A program made the position numbers and the translations under genes. 64,000 nucleotides of DNA, taken from NCBI RefSeq assembly GCF_003122385.1, contig NZ_CP029255.1:4464001-4528000 (forward strand). Direction: 5' to 3'. The notes under the pieces were generated by a model that worked only from the letters and a program-made list of their open reading frames with translations, did not search any database and was not told the DNA's origin. This document shows positions 43,826 through 52,679 of this stretch, piece after piece. This DNA comes from Flavobacterium crocinum. Its GTDB lineage: Bacteria; Bacteroidota; Bacteroidia; Flavobacteriales; Flavobacteriaceae. The number at the start of each line of letters is the position of its first letter. Position 1 is the stretch's first letter.

Positions 43826-45184
43826 TTGACTAAATTTTTCACATATTCCTATTTATTCTTGTTCTCTGTTTTGATCTCGTTTCCTTTGTTTGCGAGCAAT
43901 TCCACCAAAACTATCTTTCCGGCCAAAGCCGTTTTGGAAGACAGTCTAAAAAAGACAATACTTTTTCAGTTTGGCAACGATTTAAAAATCAAAAAAGGAA
44001 TTGCGGTAACAAAATCTTTGAAATACAAATCTGATCTAGGATATGGATTTGACTTTAATACCGAATCCAACCTAAAATTAAACTCCAATTCTTTTTCTAT
44101 TGAAAAGCCTGTCTACTTTTCTGTAAAACTTCCTGAAGGAAATTATCAAGTTGAAGTAGTTTTAGGAAGTCCTCAAAAAGACCTTAAAACAACCATAAAA
44201 GCAGAATCCCGCCGATTAATGGTTAATGAGTTTATTGTAACAAAAGGAAAATCGGCAGTACAAGTTTTTAATATAAATGTTAGAAATCCTAAAATTGATG
44301 ATAATTTGAATGTTACTCTTAAAGACCGCGAAAAAGACATCTTAGATTGGGATGATAAATTAACCCTTGAATTTCTAGGCGAAACAGCCGTTCAGAGTAT
44401 CAAAATCACAAAAAAAGACAATTTAACGGTTCTCTATCTAGCCGGAGATTCTACTGTTACCGACCAAGATGTAGAGCCTTGGGCATCGTGGGGACAATTT
44501 ATCACTGCTTATTTTAATGAAAATGTTGTTGTAGCAAATTATGCTTATTCGGGTTCTTCATTAAGTTCTTTTAAAGCCGGCAACCGCTTGAAAAAAATAC
44601 TTTCCCAAATCAAAAAAGGAGATTATCTTTTTGTGGAATTTGGTCATAATGACGAAAAAATTAAAGGCGCCGGCAATGGACCATGGGAATCGTATTCCAA
44701 TTTACTAACCGAATTTACTCAGGCAGCTAAAGATAAAGGCGCAACTCCAATTTTAGTTACCCCAACACAGCGCCGTTTTTTTAATGAAAATGGCACTCTA
44801 AAAGATACACATGGCGATTTTCCTCCAGCTATGCGTGCTGTAGCTCAAAAAAACAATACCGCTCTTATTGATATTACAAAAATGACAACTGAACTGTATG
44901 AAACATGGGGAGACGAAGTGTCTCAAAAAGCTTTTGTACAATATCCCGCCAACACATTTCCTGGTCAGGAAAAAGCACTAGACGACAACACACATTTTAA
45001 TAGTTTTGGAGCCAACGAAATTGCGCTTTGTGTAATTAAAGGAATCCGACAGCTTGATGTTCCGTTAAAAAAACAAATCAAAAAAGATATTCCAGATTAC
45101 GATCCGAAAAAACCTAACTATATTTCAAGCTGGACACTGCCAATAAGTGCTCGTTTTGAAATTTCTAAACCAGATGGAAACTAA
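43826..45184 (+). CDS. CE12 rhamnogalacturonan acetylesterase-like SGNH hydrolase (TTG start)
   Basis: This 452-residue secreted protein has a signal peptide (about 1-23, ending PLFAS). A galactose-binding-like domain (about 40-195) precedes the CE12 SGNH domain (about 203-425): nucleophile S209 in AGDSTV, the oxyanion glycine/asparagine motifs YSGSS and FGHND, and D387-H390 in DDNTHFNSFG. The only initiation codon that preserves the signal peptide is TTG. An in-frame stop lies five codons upstream and the first in-frame ATG is far inside. The enzyme should remove acetyl groups from galacturonic acid in RG-I so that lyases and GH28 can act. It opens a plus-strand operon with GH2 and a double CE12. 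Confidence 0.92.
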   Translation: MTKFFTYSYLFLFSVLISFPLFASNSTKTIFPAKAVLEDSLKKTILFQFGNDLKIKKGIAVTKSLKYKSDLGYGFDFNTESNLKLNSNSFSIEKPVYFSVKLPEGNYQVEVVLGSPQKDLKTTIKAESRRLMVNEFIVTKGKSAVQVFNINVRNPKIDDNLNVTLKDREKDILDWDDKLTLEFLGETAVQSIKITKKDNLTVLYLAGDSTVTDQDVEPWASWGQFITAYFNENVVVANYAYSGSSLSSFKAGNRLKKILSQIKKGDYLFVEFGHNDEKIKGAGNGPWESYSNLLTEFTQAAKDKGATPILVTPTQRRFFNENGTLKDTHGDFPPAMRAVAQKNNTALIDITKMTTELYETWGDEVSQKAFVQYPANTFPGQEKALDDNTHFNSFGANEIALCVIKGIRQLDVPLKKQIKKDIPDYDPKKPNYISSWTLPISARFEISKPDGN

Positions 45185-45186
45185 TA

Positions 45187-45241
45187 CCGATTATACAAAA
45201 TATATAGTCCAATAAATTGTACTATTATTTTGTTATATCGG
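45187..45241. promoter_or_regulatory. Imperfect inverted repeat between the CE12 and GH2 genes
   Basis: Arms at 45187-45202 and 45226-45241 (TATTTTGT...TCGG and complement, three mismatches) could form a hairpin just after the CE12 stop. There is no T tail, so it is not an obvious terminator and may be a processing or regulatory structure. CATTATTGGTAT at 45255-45266 also occurs at 61487-61498 in the esterase promoter. Confidence 0.4.
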
Positions 45242-45307
45242 CATTATACTAGAACATTATTGGTATAAATAATAAATGCAATTAGTATAACCAAAGAACC
45301 AACTTTT

Positions 45308-48175
45308 ATGCAACTAAAAAAACTTAAAATTCAGTGGATCACAGCACTGACCATTTTTATTTCGTTACACCTTACAGCGCAGCAGACTGACAAAATCTAT
45401 CTTTCGGGAAAAGATTTTGAACATCCTGTACAATGGGATTTTTACTGCACCGACGGTAATAACAGTAAAAAATGGTCAAAAATAAATGTCCCTTCTCAAT
45501 GGGAATTGGAAGGTTTTGGGGAATATACCTACGGTCGCTGGTATAAAGAACTAAACCAAAAAGAACCAAGCAAAGAAGAAGGTTTATACAAATATGAATT
45601 TGAAGTTCCAGCGTCTTACAAGGACAAGGAAGTGAAGATTGTTTTTGGCGGTGCAATGACTGATACTGAGGTAAAAGTAAACGGAAAGCTAGCAGGCGCT
45701 ATTCATCAAGGCGGTTTTTATGAGTTTAAATATGATATTTCATCGTTAGTAACTTATGGTGCTAAAAATATTCTGGAAGTCCATGTCTGGAAACACTCTG
45801 CCAACAAATCGGTTAATGCAGCCGAAAGAAGAGCCGACTGGTGGTTGTTTGGAGGTATTTATCGTCCGGTTTGGCTGGAAGTTTCTCCGAAAACAAATAT
45901 TCAGCATATAGCCGTAAATCCAAAAATGGATGGCAGCATCACAGTTGATTTGGATTTAAAAAATATTGCAAAAAATACCACTTTAGAAGCTTCGCTAAAA
46001 GGTTTAAACGGAGAAAGTCTGGAAGCTTTTTCTTTTCCGCTTAAAGCGAAAACTACTAAAGAAAGGATTTCGGCACAATGGAAAAACATCAAACCTTGGA
46101 ATCCGGAAAGTCCTAATTTGTACGAGTTGCAATTGGTTTTAAAACAAAACGGAAATAGTATTCATGAATACAATAAAAAAATAGGTTTCAGGACTCTGGA
46201 GTTTAAAAAACAGGACGGAATTTACGTAAACGGAACTAAAATTGTGATGAAAGGAATTAACCGCCATTCGTTTTGGCCGGAAGGAGGACGAAGCACCAGC
46301 AAAAGAATCAGCGAACTGGACGGAAAACTAATCAAAGACATGAACATGAATGCTGTCCGAGGGCATTATCCTCCAGACGAACACTTTCTGGAAGTTTGTG
46401 ATTCTCTTGGAATTTTTGTTTTAAATGAACTGGCAGGCTGGCAAAACTCATACGATACTGAAACGGGAACGAAATTGGTCGGCGAAATGGTAACACGTGA
46501 CGTCAATCATCCATCTGTAATTATTTGGGATAATGGTAACGAAGGCGGCTGGAATTATGAAGTCGATAAAGTTTTTGCTGAAAAAGATCCACAGAAACGA
46601 ATAGTGATTCATCCGTGGGCTGATTTTAACGGCTGGGATACGCATCATTATCCAACTTACTTAACCGGAATGCATCGTTTTAATGCGGGCGAAAATGTGT
46701 TTTTCCCAACCGAATTTATGCACGGAACTTATGATAACGGACACGGAGCAGCACTCGAAGATTTCTGGAACCGTTACAAAGAAAGTCCGCTTTTTGCTGG
46801 AGGTTTTATGTGGGCAATGCTCGACGAAGCTGTAAAACGTTCTGACTGGACTGGAGATGTAAAATTTGATTCGAAAGGTTCTTTGGCTGCCGATGGAATT
46901 TTAGGGCCTCATCGCGAAAAAGAAGGAAGTTATTATACTGTAAAAGAGGTTTGGGCACCAATCCAGTTTCTTCCGAAACAAGTGACTCCAAACTTTGACG
47001 GTTCTTTTCTGATTACAAATGATTATTTGTTCAGCAATCTAAATTCGTGCAGAATGGAATTTAAAGTGCTAAAATCTGATGCAGACGTTTTATACAGCAA
47101 TAAAAATGCACAAGCAATAAGTTCTGGTAAAATTCAAATTTCAGATATAAATCCGGGAGAAACACGTAAAATTCAGTTTGCGGTTCCAAACAATTTTGCT
47201 GAGGGAGATGTACTTTCCATTACCGCTTATGACCAGTTTGACAAAGAAATTTATACCTGGACATGGCCAATTCATAAAGCACTTTTTTATGCAAATAAGT
47301 TTTTAGCCGTTCAAAATACAAAAGCAAAAGCATCGGCAATTAAAACTGCAACCGAAGTTACTTTAAAAGGAAATAATGTTACCGTTGTTCTCAATGCTGC
47401 TAATGGAGAAATTACTTCTGTTAAAAACGGAATTTCAACTATTCCATTAACAAATGGCCCGCGTCCTATCGGAATGAAAGCGAAACTAAAAGACATTCAG
47501 GTTTCACAAGAGGGAGATAAAGCAGTTTGTTTGGTTTCGTATGTTGGTGGAATTTCAACTATAAAATGGACAATGGAAGCTGACGGAAGATTTAAAATGG
47601 AAATGATTGTACTGAAAAACGAAAAAGCACCAAGCGGTTTTGATGGTTTTGACGGAGCATTTTTTGAAGATAAAATCAATTCTTTCGGAATCACTTTCAG
47701 TTTTCCGGAAAAGGATGTCACGGGTATGAAATGGTTTGGAAGGGGGCCATACCGTGTTTGGAAAAACAGAATAAAAGGCACTACCTACGGAATTTGGGAG
47801 AAAGATTATAATACTACGATAACAGGAGAAAGTTTTGAAAATCTGGTATATCCTGAATTTAAGGGCTATCACGCCAATGTTATTGGAGCAAATTTAAAAG
47901 CAGGAACTTCTTCTTTTAAAGTTTTCAGCGAATCTGATAATCTATTTTTGAGATTATTTACTCCAGATTTGCCTAAAAATGGTTTCCCTGGCAGTTATCC
48001 GCAGCCGGCTTTTCCGGAAGGAGATATTTCGTTTATGTATGAAATTCCAGCCATGAGAGATTTTAAACCTCTTGAACAGCAAGGGCCTCAAAGTCAGCCT
48101 ACCAATATCCGCATCAAAAGCGGAGACGAAGGAATCAAAATGAACCTATGGTTTGATTTTAGAGATAAAATATAG
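45308..48175 (+). CDS. GH2 family glycosidase, probable beta-galactosidase
   Basis: This 955-residue protein has a signal peptide (1-25, ending LHLTAQ). The sugar-binding domain (about 35-195), immunoglobulin-like domain (about 197-300) and TIM barrel (about 303-560) are followed by C-terminal beta domains with an LacZ-like small domain (GMKWFGRGPYRVWKNR, about 800). Acid/base is E412 in WDNGNEGG and the likely nucleophile is E469 in FPTEFMHG. The sequence is clearly different from the GH2 at 29950, so the two probably cut different linkages. Beta-galactosidase is the default reading. It lies 123 nt after the CE12 gene. Confidence 0.91.
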   Translation: MQLKKLKIQWITALTIFISLHLTAQQTDKIYLSGKDFEHPVQWDFYCTDGNNSKKWSKINVPSQWELEGFGEYTYGRWYKELNQKEPSKEEGLYKYEFEVPASYKDKEVKIVFGGAMTDTEVKVNGKLAGAIHQGGFYEFKYDISSLVTYGAKNILEVHVWKHSANKSVNAAERRADWWLFGGIYRPVWLEVSPKTNIQHIAVNPKMDGSITVDLDLKNIAKNTTLEASLKGLNGESLEAFSFPLKAKTTKERISAQWKNIKPWNPESPNLYELQLVLKQNGNSIHEYNKKIGFRTLEFKKQDGIYVNGTKIVMKGINRHSFWPEGGRSTSKRISELDGKLIKDMNMNAVRGHYPPDEHFLEVCDSLGIFVLNELAGWQNSYDTETGTKLVGEMVTRDVNHPSVIIWDNGNEGGWNYEVDKVFAEKDPQKRIVIHPWADFNGWDTHHYPTYLTGMHRFNAGENVFFPTEFMHGTYDNGHGAALEDFWNRYKESPLFAGGFMWAMLDEAVKRSDWTGDVKFDSKGSLAADGILGPHREKEGSYYTVKEVWAPIQFLPKQVTPNFDGSFLITNDYLFSNLNSCRMEFKVLKSDADVLYSNKNAQAISSGKIQISDINPGETRKIQFAVPNNFAEGDVLSITAYDQFDKEIYTWTWPIHKALFYANKFLAVQNTKAKASAIKTATEVTLKGNNVTVVLNAANGEITSVKNGISTIPLTNGPRPIGMKAKLKDIQVSQEGDKAVCLVSYVGGISTIKWTMEADGRFKMEMIVLKNEKAPSGFDGFDGAFFEDKINSFGITFSFPEKDVTGMKWFGRGPYRVWKNRIKGTTYGIWEKDYNTTITGESFENLVYPEFKGYHANVIGANLKAGTSSFKVFSESDNLFLRLFTPDLPKNGFPGSYPQPAFPEGDISFMYEIPAMRDFKPLEQQGPQSQPTNIRIKSGDEGIKMNLWFDFRDKI

Positions 48176-48202
48176 TTTTAAGTTTAAATACTAAAATCTT
48201 TT

Positions 48203-48302
48203 AACCGCAAAGAACGCTAAGATTTTTATCTGTTGATATTGAAAGAAAATAAGTTCGCAAAGCTTTGCGCTCATCGCGTAAACCCTTGCGAACTTTGCGG
48301 TT
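48203..48302. repeat. CGCAAAG-type palindromic repeat
   Basis: AACCGCAAAG at the left end pairs with CTTTGCGGTT at the right end, with GTTCGCAAAGCTTTGCG in the middle. It belongs to the same family as the element at 39800-39939 and sits inside the CE12-GH2-CE12 operon. Confidence 0.75.
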
Positions 48303-48345
48303 AAATAAATATGCATAACATTATTCAAAATTTATAATTCAAAAC

Positions 48346-49854
48346 ATGAAATTATTTACAATACTTACTGCATTACTTTTGGCTGTATTATTTTTCAATT
48401 TTACATCAAAACAAGACAACAGACCTACTCTTTTTATGGTTGGAGATTCGACTGTAAAAAATGGAAAAGGAGATGGAGCCGGAGGTCTTTGGGGTTGGGG
48501 AGATTTCATTGGGCAATATCTCGATACGACAAAAATCAAGATTGAAAACCATGCTTTGGGAGGCACCAGCAGCCGTACATTTCAGGATAAAGGATTGTGG
48601 ACAGCAGTTTTAAATAAACTAAAAAAAGGAGATTATGTTCTGATTCAGTTTGGACACAACGACAATGGCCCTGTAAATGACAGTTTACGTGCAAGAGGTA
48701 CTATTAAAGGAATTGGTTCTGAAACCCAGGAAATCGACAATATCTTGACCAAAAAACACGAAATTGTACATACTTACGGCTGGTATATTCAAAAGGTAGT
48801 TCGTGAAGCGAAATCAAAAGGTGCAATTCCGATTATTTGCTCTCCAATTCCGCGCAATGACTGGCAGAATGGAAAAGTACCTCGAAATGACACATCATAC
48901 GGATTATGGGCCAAACAGATTGCGGAAAAGGAAAACGTAACTTTTATCAACCTAAACGAAAAAATGGCTCTTGAAATGGAAAAATTTGGCGAAACAAAAG
49001 TTACCGGAACTTATTTCTATAAAAAAGACCATACGCATACATCAGCAAAAGGAGCTGTACTTTCGGCTTCTGTTATTATTGATGAATTGAAAAACAGTAA
49101 AAATTCATTAAAAAAATACATTTTACACAATCCAAAAATTGTACTTCCTGCCAAGAAAAAAGTCTTTTTGATTGGCGATTCGACTATGGCAAACAATAAC
49201 AATAATCCTGATGCCGTTGGTTGGGGAGTTCCGTTTCCGAAATATTGCGATACGACCAGAATTGAAGTTATCAACAAAGCACGCGGTGGCAGAAGCACCA
49301 GAACTTTCGATTATGAAGGTTTATGGAATGAAGTAAAAAACCAGCTGGAACCCGGAAATTTCATTCTCATTCAGTTTGGACATAATGATGCTGGCGATAT
49401 TGACAAAGAAAAATTCAGAGGTTCCCTGAAAGGAAACGGCGAAGAAACGCAGGAAGTTACCCGTCCAGACGGAACTAAAGAGATTGTTCATACTTTTGGC
49501 TGGTATATGGAGAAATTCATTCGCGAAGCCAAAGAAAAAGGCGCAATTCCAATTGTCTTGAGCCAAACTCCACGTAATGAATGGCCAAATGATAAAGTAG
49601 AACGAAGAACTGATACTTATGGCAATTGGTCTAAAATTGCGGCAGAAAAACAAGATGTTCTTTACATCGATTTAAATGAAATTGTGGCGCAAAAATATGA
49701 GTTACTTGGAAAAGAAAAAGTAAAAGCTTTTTTCCCAAAAGACCACACCCATACTGGTTTGGAAGGTGCACAGTTAAATGCACTTACTGTGGCTGAAAGC
49801 ATTCAAAAATTAAAAAACTGCAATTTGAGGGATTATATTGAAATTCCTAAATAA
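48346..49854 (+). CDS. Tandem two-domain CE12 SGNH esterase
   Basis: This 502-residue protein has an N-terminal signal sequence (about 1-20). Two similar CE12 domains follow (about 26-250 and 269-495). Both keep the full catalytic set: S35 (GDSTVKNG) with D228 and H231 (KDHTHTS), and S279 (GDSTMANN) with D466 and H469 (KDHTHTG). GGTSSRTF/GGRSTRTF and FGHND are present in each. The family deacetylates RG-I galacturonic acid, and two intact sites may cover different acetyl positions or increase processivity. It closes the plus-strand operon, with a strong terminator after it. Confidence 0.93.
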   Translation: MKLFTILTALLLAVLFFNFTSKQDNRPTLFMVGDSTVKNGKGDGAGGLWGWGDFIGQYLDTTKIKIENHALGGTSSRTFQDKGLWTAVLNKLKKGDYVLIQFGHNDNGPVNDSLRARGTIKGIGSETQEIDNILTKKHEIVHTYGWYIQKVVREAKSKGAIPIICSPIPRNDWQNGKVPRNDTSYGLWAKQIAEKENVTFINLNEKMALEMEKFGETKVTGTYFYKKDHTHTSAKGAVLSASVIIDELKNSKNSLKKYILHNPKIVLPAKKKVFLIGDSTMANNNNNPDAVGWGVPFPKYCDTTRIEVINKARGGRSTRTFDYEGLWNEVKNQLEPGNFILIQFGHNDAGDIDKEKFRGSLKGNGEETQEVTRPDGTKEIVHTFGWYMEKFIREAKEKGAIPIVLSQTPRNEWPNDKVERRTDTYGNWSKIAAEKQDVLYIDLNEIVAQKYELLGKEKVKAFFPKDHTHTGLEGAQLNALTVAESIQKLKNCNLRDYIEIPK

Positions 49855-49898
49855 AGCAGTTAGGGATTTGAAGTCCTTAAGGTTGAAAACTTATTTTT

Positions 49899-49947
49899 AG
49901 CCACAAATTTCCACAAATTAATTTGTGGAATTTGTGGCTATTTTTTT
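49899..49947 (+). terminator. Long-stem terminator after the double CE12 gene
   Basis: A 20-bp stem (49899-49939, one bulged T) made from CCACAAATT repeats is followed by seven T on the plus strand. It separates this gene from the convergent GH115 gene. The stem is itself of the interspersed-repeat type. Confidence 0.8.
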
Positions 49948-50003
49948 AACTAAATGTAAAGACTAAACTTTTAGTTTGAACTAGTTTTGAAGCCCCTAAA
50001 TTT

Positions 50004-52445
50004 TTATTTCAGCGGAATTTCATAAGTTCCTCCTTCGGCAGCTAAGTAAACTGCTAATTGGTCGAGTACAATTCCGGTTTGATTGACTTCAATCTTAACA
50101 ATATGTTTTCCTTTTGAAAGATTTGATGCTGGGATTTTTACTACTGCACTGTTTCTAAGCACATTTTCTTTCCAGGTTTTATCACGGTCTTTGGTGTTTA
50201 TCTTAAAGTATTCTGTATTATTTCCGTCTATCTTGATTCCGATTTCATGGTCAAAATTATTGGAATGTGTTGGAAGCAGTCGCACTTCAATCTCATATTC
50301 TCCTGATTTTCGAATTTCAAATTCATAAGAAACAGACGGTTTTTCCTTTTTAAAATAACGCTGCGTAAACGGAAACAAAGTCACGGCATTATCATTATAT
50401 CCTAAACCTTCAATTGTTTTCCATTGATAATTTTCTGTGTCATTTTTAGAAGTAAATTGATTTGCCTGAATGTGAATTCTATCTGTTGTTTTTACTGACT
50501 TTTCTTTAGAATTTTCACTCTTTTTAACTGTTTCAAAAACGGGCAGTTTTCGTGGTTGCATTGACATCATATGATTCCATTTGCCATTGCTTACTTTTTC
50601 ATTATAAAAACTGGTCAATTCCTGAATTTTCTCAAAAGCCTGAGCTGCTAAAGCATTATACTTTTCTTTTTGAGTTACATCTGAAACTGTAGCTGCTAAA
50701 TTCCAGTACAAAAATTTGTAATTCATATAAGCAGCACCTTTAACAGGATAAACCATCAATTGAAACCACGCGTCTTTTCTTTCCTCAGGAATAAGCTTTT
50801 CCAGTTCGTCTATTTTTTGGACTAGATTTTCATAAGCTTTTATTCGGTTTAAGGATTCTTCTTCAGAAAAATCAGAAAATTTAACAGGAGTTGTTGGCTC
50901 CGTCTGGCTCCATCCCATATATTCAGGCTTTCTGAGCATTGCCAAACGGTAATATTCTTTGATAATTAATGCCGACTCTTGACTTACTGCAGCAGAAAAT
51001 TCTCTTGCCATCCAGTTTTTCAGATATTCATCAATTCCATCAGACTTGATGCTATTGATATTCCATGCCAAATCCAGAAAAAATTCGGTATCGTATTCTG
51101 CTGGTTTGATATCACCTACATTGACAATCCACATTTTTTTTGCACCATTTTGATAGGCTTTTGTCATTTCATACCAAATCAAACCCGGCTGTGTAGTGCT
51201 CAGCCAAAGATAATCATGAGGACGTCCCCAATAACTAATGTGGTAATACACACCGCTTCCTCCTGTTCGCTTTTGCTCTTCGAGACTGCTCAAACGACGA
51301 ATGTAACCGTAATTATCATCAGGCCAAACAAGCGTTATATCGTCTGGAACTTTGAGTCCGTTATCATATAATTCCAGTACTTCCTTATACGGAACAAAAG
51401 CCTGTGGAATGGCTGAAAGCGGTTTTTTAAAAGTGTTTGAAAGCATCTCACGCTGGTTTAGAATAATCTTTTCTACCATTGCAATCGATTCCTTTAAATC
51501 TTTTGCGCCTTCCATTTTACTGTCGTGAACACCGCGCATTCCTAAGGTCATAATTGTTTCATTGTTAGCCGATTTTAATTCATCCAATCGCTCCTGCCAA
51601 TATTTATCGACCTGAGATTTATTCGTAAAATAGTTGTAATCGCCGTAAATCTTCGGTTTCCATTCGTCAACATTGTTTCTCAGCATCGGCTCGGCATGAG
51701 AAGAACCAATCACAATTCGATATTGCTGTGCCATTTCCTTATTCCCCGAAAGGGTAAAAAAACCTCTTGTAGAGGGATGCATGGCGGGCCAAATTGTATT
51801 CGCTTTTAGACGCAGGAGTAACTGAAAAATTTTCTCATAGGTTTTAGGGCCGATATCTCCTGTTTCCGGCTCAAAAGTTTTGGCTGCCCAAGGCTGTAAT
51901 CCCCAGTCTTCGTCATTTAGAAAAATACCTCGATACTGCACAGATGGAGCTTCAACAATTCCTTTTGATGGAAGATACAACGAAAGATTTTCTTTTTTTA
52001 ACGGATGAACATCTGCCCACCATTTCCACGGAGAAATTCCGATACGTTCGGCAATTTCAAAAACTGCATAAACAGTTCCTCTAACATCTGAACCAACAAT
52101 AAGAAGATTATCTTTTTCTTTTTTAATTGAAAATTTTTCCCATTGATTCGCTAATTCTTTCTGATAGTTTTTGGATTGAAATAATTTTGAAGAAATCTGA
52201 CCAACATAAATTCCCTTTTTTGAAACCTTATTTGTAGTAACAATTTCAGGACGTTTTCCTGTTATTTTCTTAATATCGTCTGCTAGTTCGTTTACAGCCC
52301 AAACAATTAGTGAATCCGTGTTTTTGTCAATGAAAATGTTTACTGCATGATTGGAATCTGCAATTAAAAACTGCACTGATTCTTTATTCTGACCAAAGCA
52401 ATTTAAAGCAGTTATTGCGAAAATTAATGTTAGTATTTTCTTCAT
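50004..52445 (-). CDS. GH115 family alpha-glucuronidase-like enzyme
   Basis: The start is placed at 52445 (813 residues), where the signal peptide MKKILTLIFAITALNCFGQ begins. The longer frame from 52472 runs into a repeat. The N-terminal domain (about 20-170) precedes the GH115 TIM barrel, with RGIFLNDEDWGLQPWAA, LKANTIWPAMHPSTRGF, HAEPMLRNN, MTLGMRGVHDSKM and VWPDDNYGYIRRL. A helical region and a C-terminal beta-sandwich (about 650-813) follow. Characterised members remove (4-O-methyl-)glucuronic acid from xylan. In this setting, glucuronic acid on arabinogalactan or RG-I side chains is more likely. It is the last gene of the right-hand PUL operon. Confidence 0.92.
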   Translation of the reverse strand: MKKILTLIFAITALNCFGQNKESVQFLIADSNHAVNIFIDKNTDSLIVWAVNELADDIKKITGKRPEIVTTNKVSKKGIYVGQISSKLFQSKNYQKELANQWEKFSIKKEKDNLLIVGSDVRGTVYAVFEIAERIGISPWKWWADVHPLKKENLSLYLPSKGIVEAPSVQYRGIFLNDEDWGLQPWAAKTFEPETGDIGPKTYEKIFQLLLRLKANTIWPAMHPSTRGFFTLSGNKEMAQQYRIVIGSSHAEPMLRNNVDEWKPKIYGDYNYFTNKSQVDKYWQERLDELKSANNETIMTLGMRGVHDSKMEGAKDLKESIAMVEKIILNQREMLSNTFKKPLSAIPQAFVPYKEVLELYDNGLKVPDDITLVWPDDNYGYIRRLSSLEEQKRTGGSGVYYHISYWGRPHDYLWLSTTQPGLIWYEMTKAYQNGAKKMWIVNVGDIKPAEYDTEFFLDLAWNINSIKSDGIDEYLKNWMAREFSAAVSQESALIIKEYYRLAMLRKPEYMGWSQTEPTTPVKFSDFSEEESLNRIKAYENLVQKIDELEKLIPEERKDAWFQLMVYPVKGAAYMNYKFLYWNLAATVSDVTQKEKYNALAAQAFEKIQELTSFYNEKVSNGKWNHMMSMQPRKLPVFETVKKSENSKEKSVKTTDRIHIQANQFTSKNDTENYQWKTIEGLGYNDNAVTLFPFTQRYFKKEKPSVSYEFEIRKSGEYEIEVRLLPTHSNNFDHEIGIKIDGNNTEYFKINTKDRDKTWKENVLRNSAVVKIPASNLSKGKHIVKIEVNQTGIVLDQLAVYLAAEGGTYEIPLK

Positions 52446-52455
52446 TTTTATTTTC

Positions 52456-52560
52456 TTTTGCCACAAAGGCACAATGGCACAAAGTTATTTTTTGGAAAAC
52501 TCATTATTTGGCTAAAGCCATTCTAGCATATTCAGTACCTCCAGCTAAAGCTGGAGGCAA
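52456..52560. repeat. REP-like hairpins between GH115 and GH28 genes
   Basis: Two perfect small hairpins, TGGCTAAAGCCA (52509-52520) and CCTCCAGCTAAAGCTGGAGG (52538-52557), are accompanied by a GGCACAA-type repeat near 52456-52485. A run of CTTAGnATCTTAG units lies near 52647-52675. They fill the gap inside the operon; no gene is seen. Confidence 0.75.
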
Positions 52561-52679
52561 TTCAATTTAATTTTAAAGGTTTAGGTTTAAATTTTGTAAA
52601 ATCAAACGTTATCTCTTTCACACTTTGGATTTCTTCAATTCAAAACCTTAGTATCTTAGAGGCTTAGCATCTTAGAACT

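Noticed and set aside
52446..52472. Longer N terminus for the GH115 protein
   Set aside because: The extension comes from a repeat and would place charged residues before an otherwise normal signal peptide starting at 52445.
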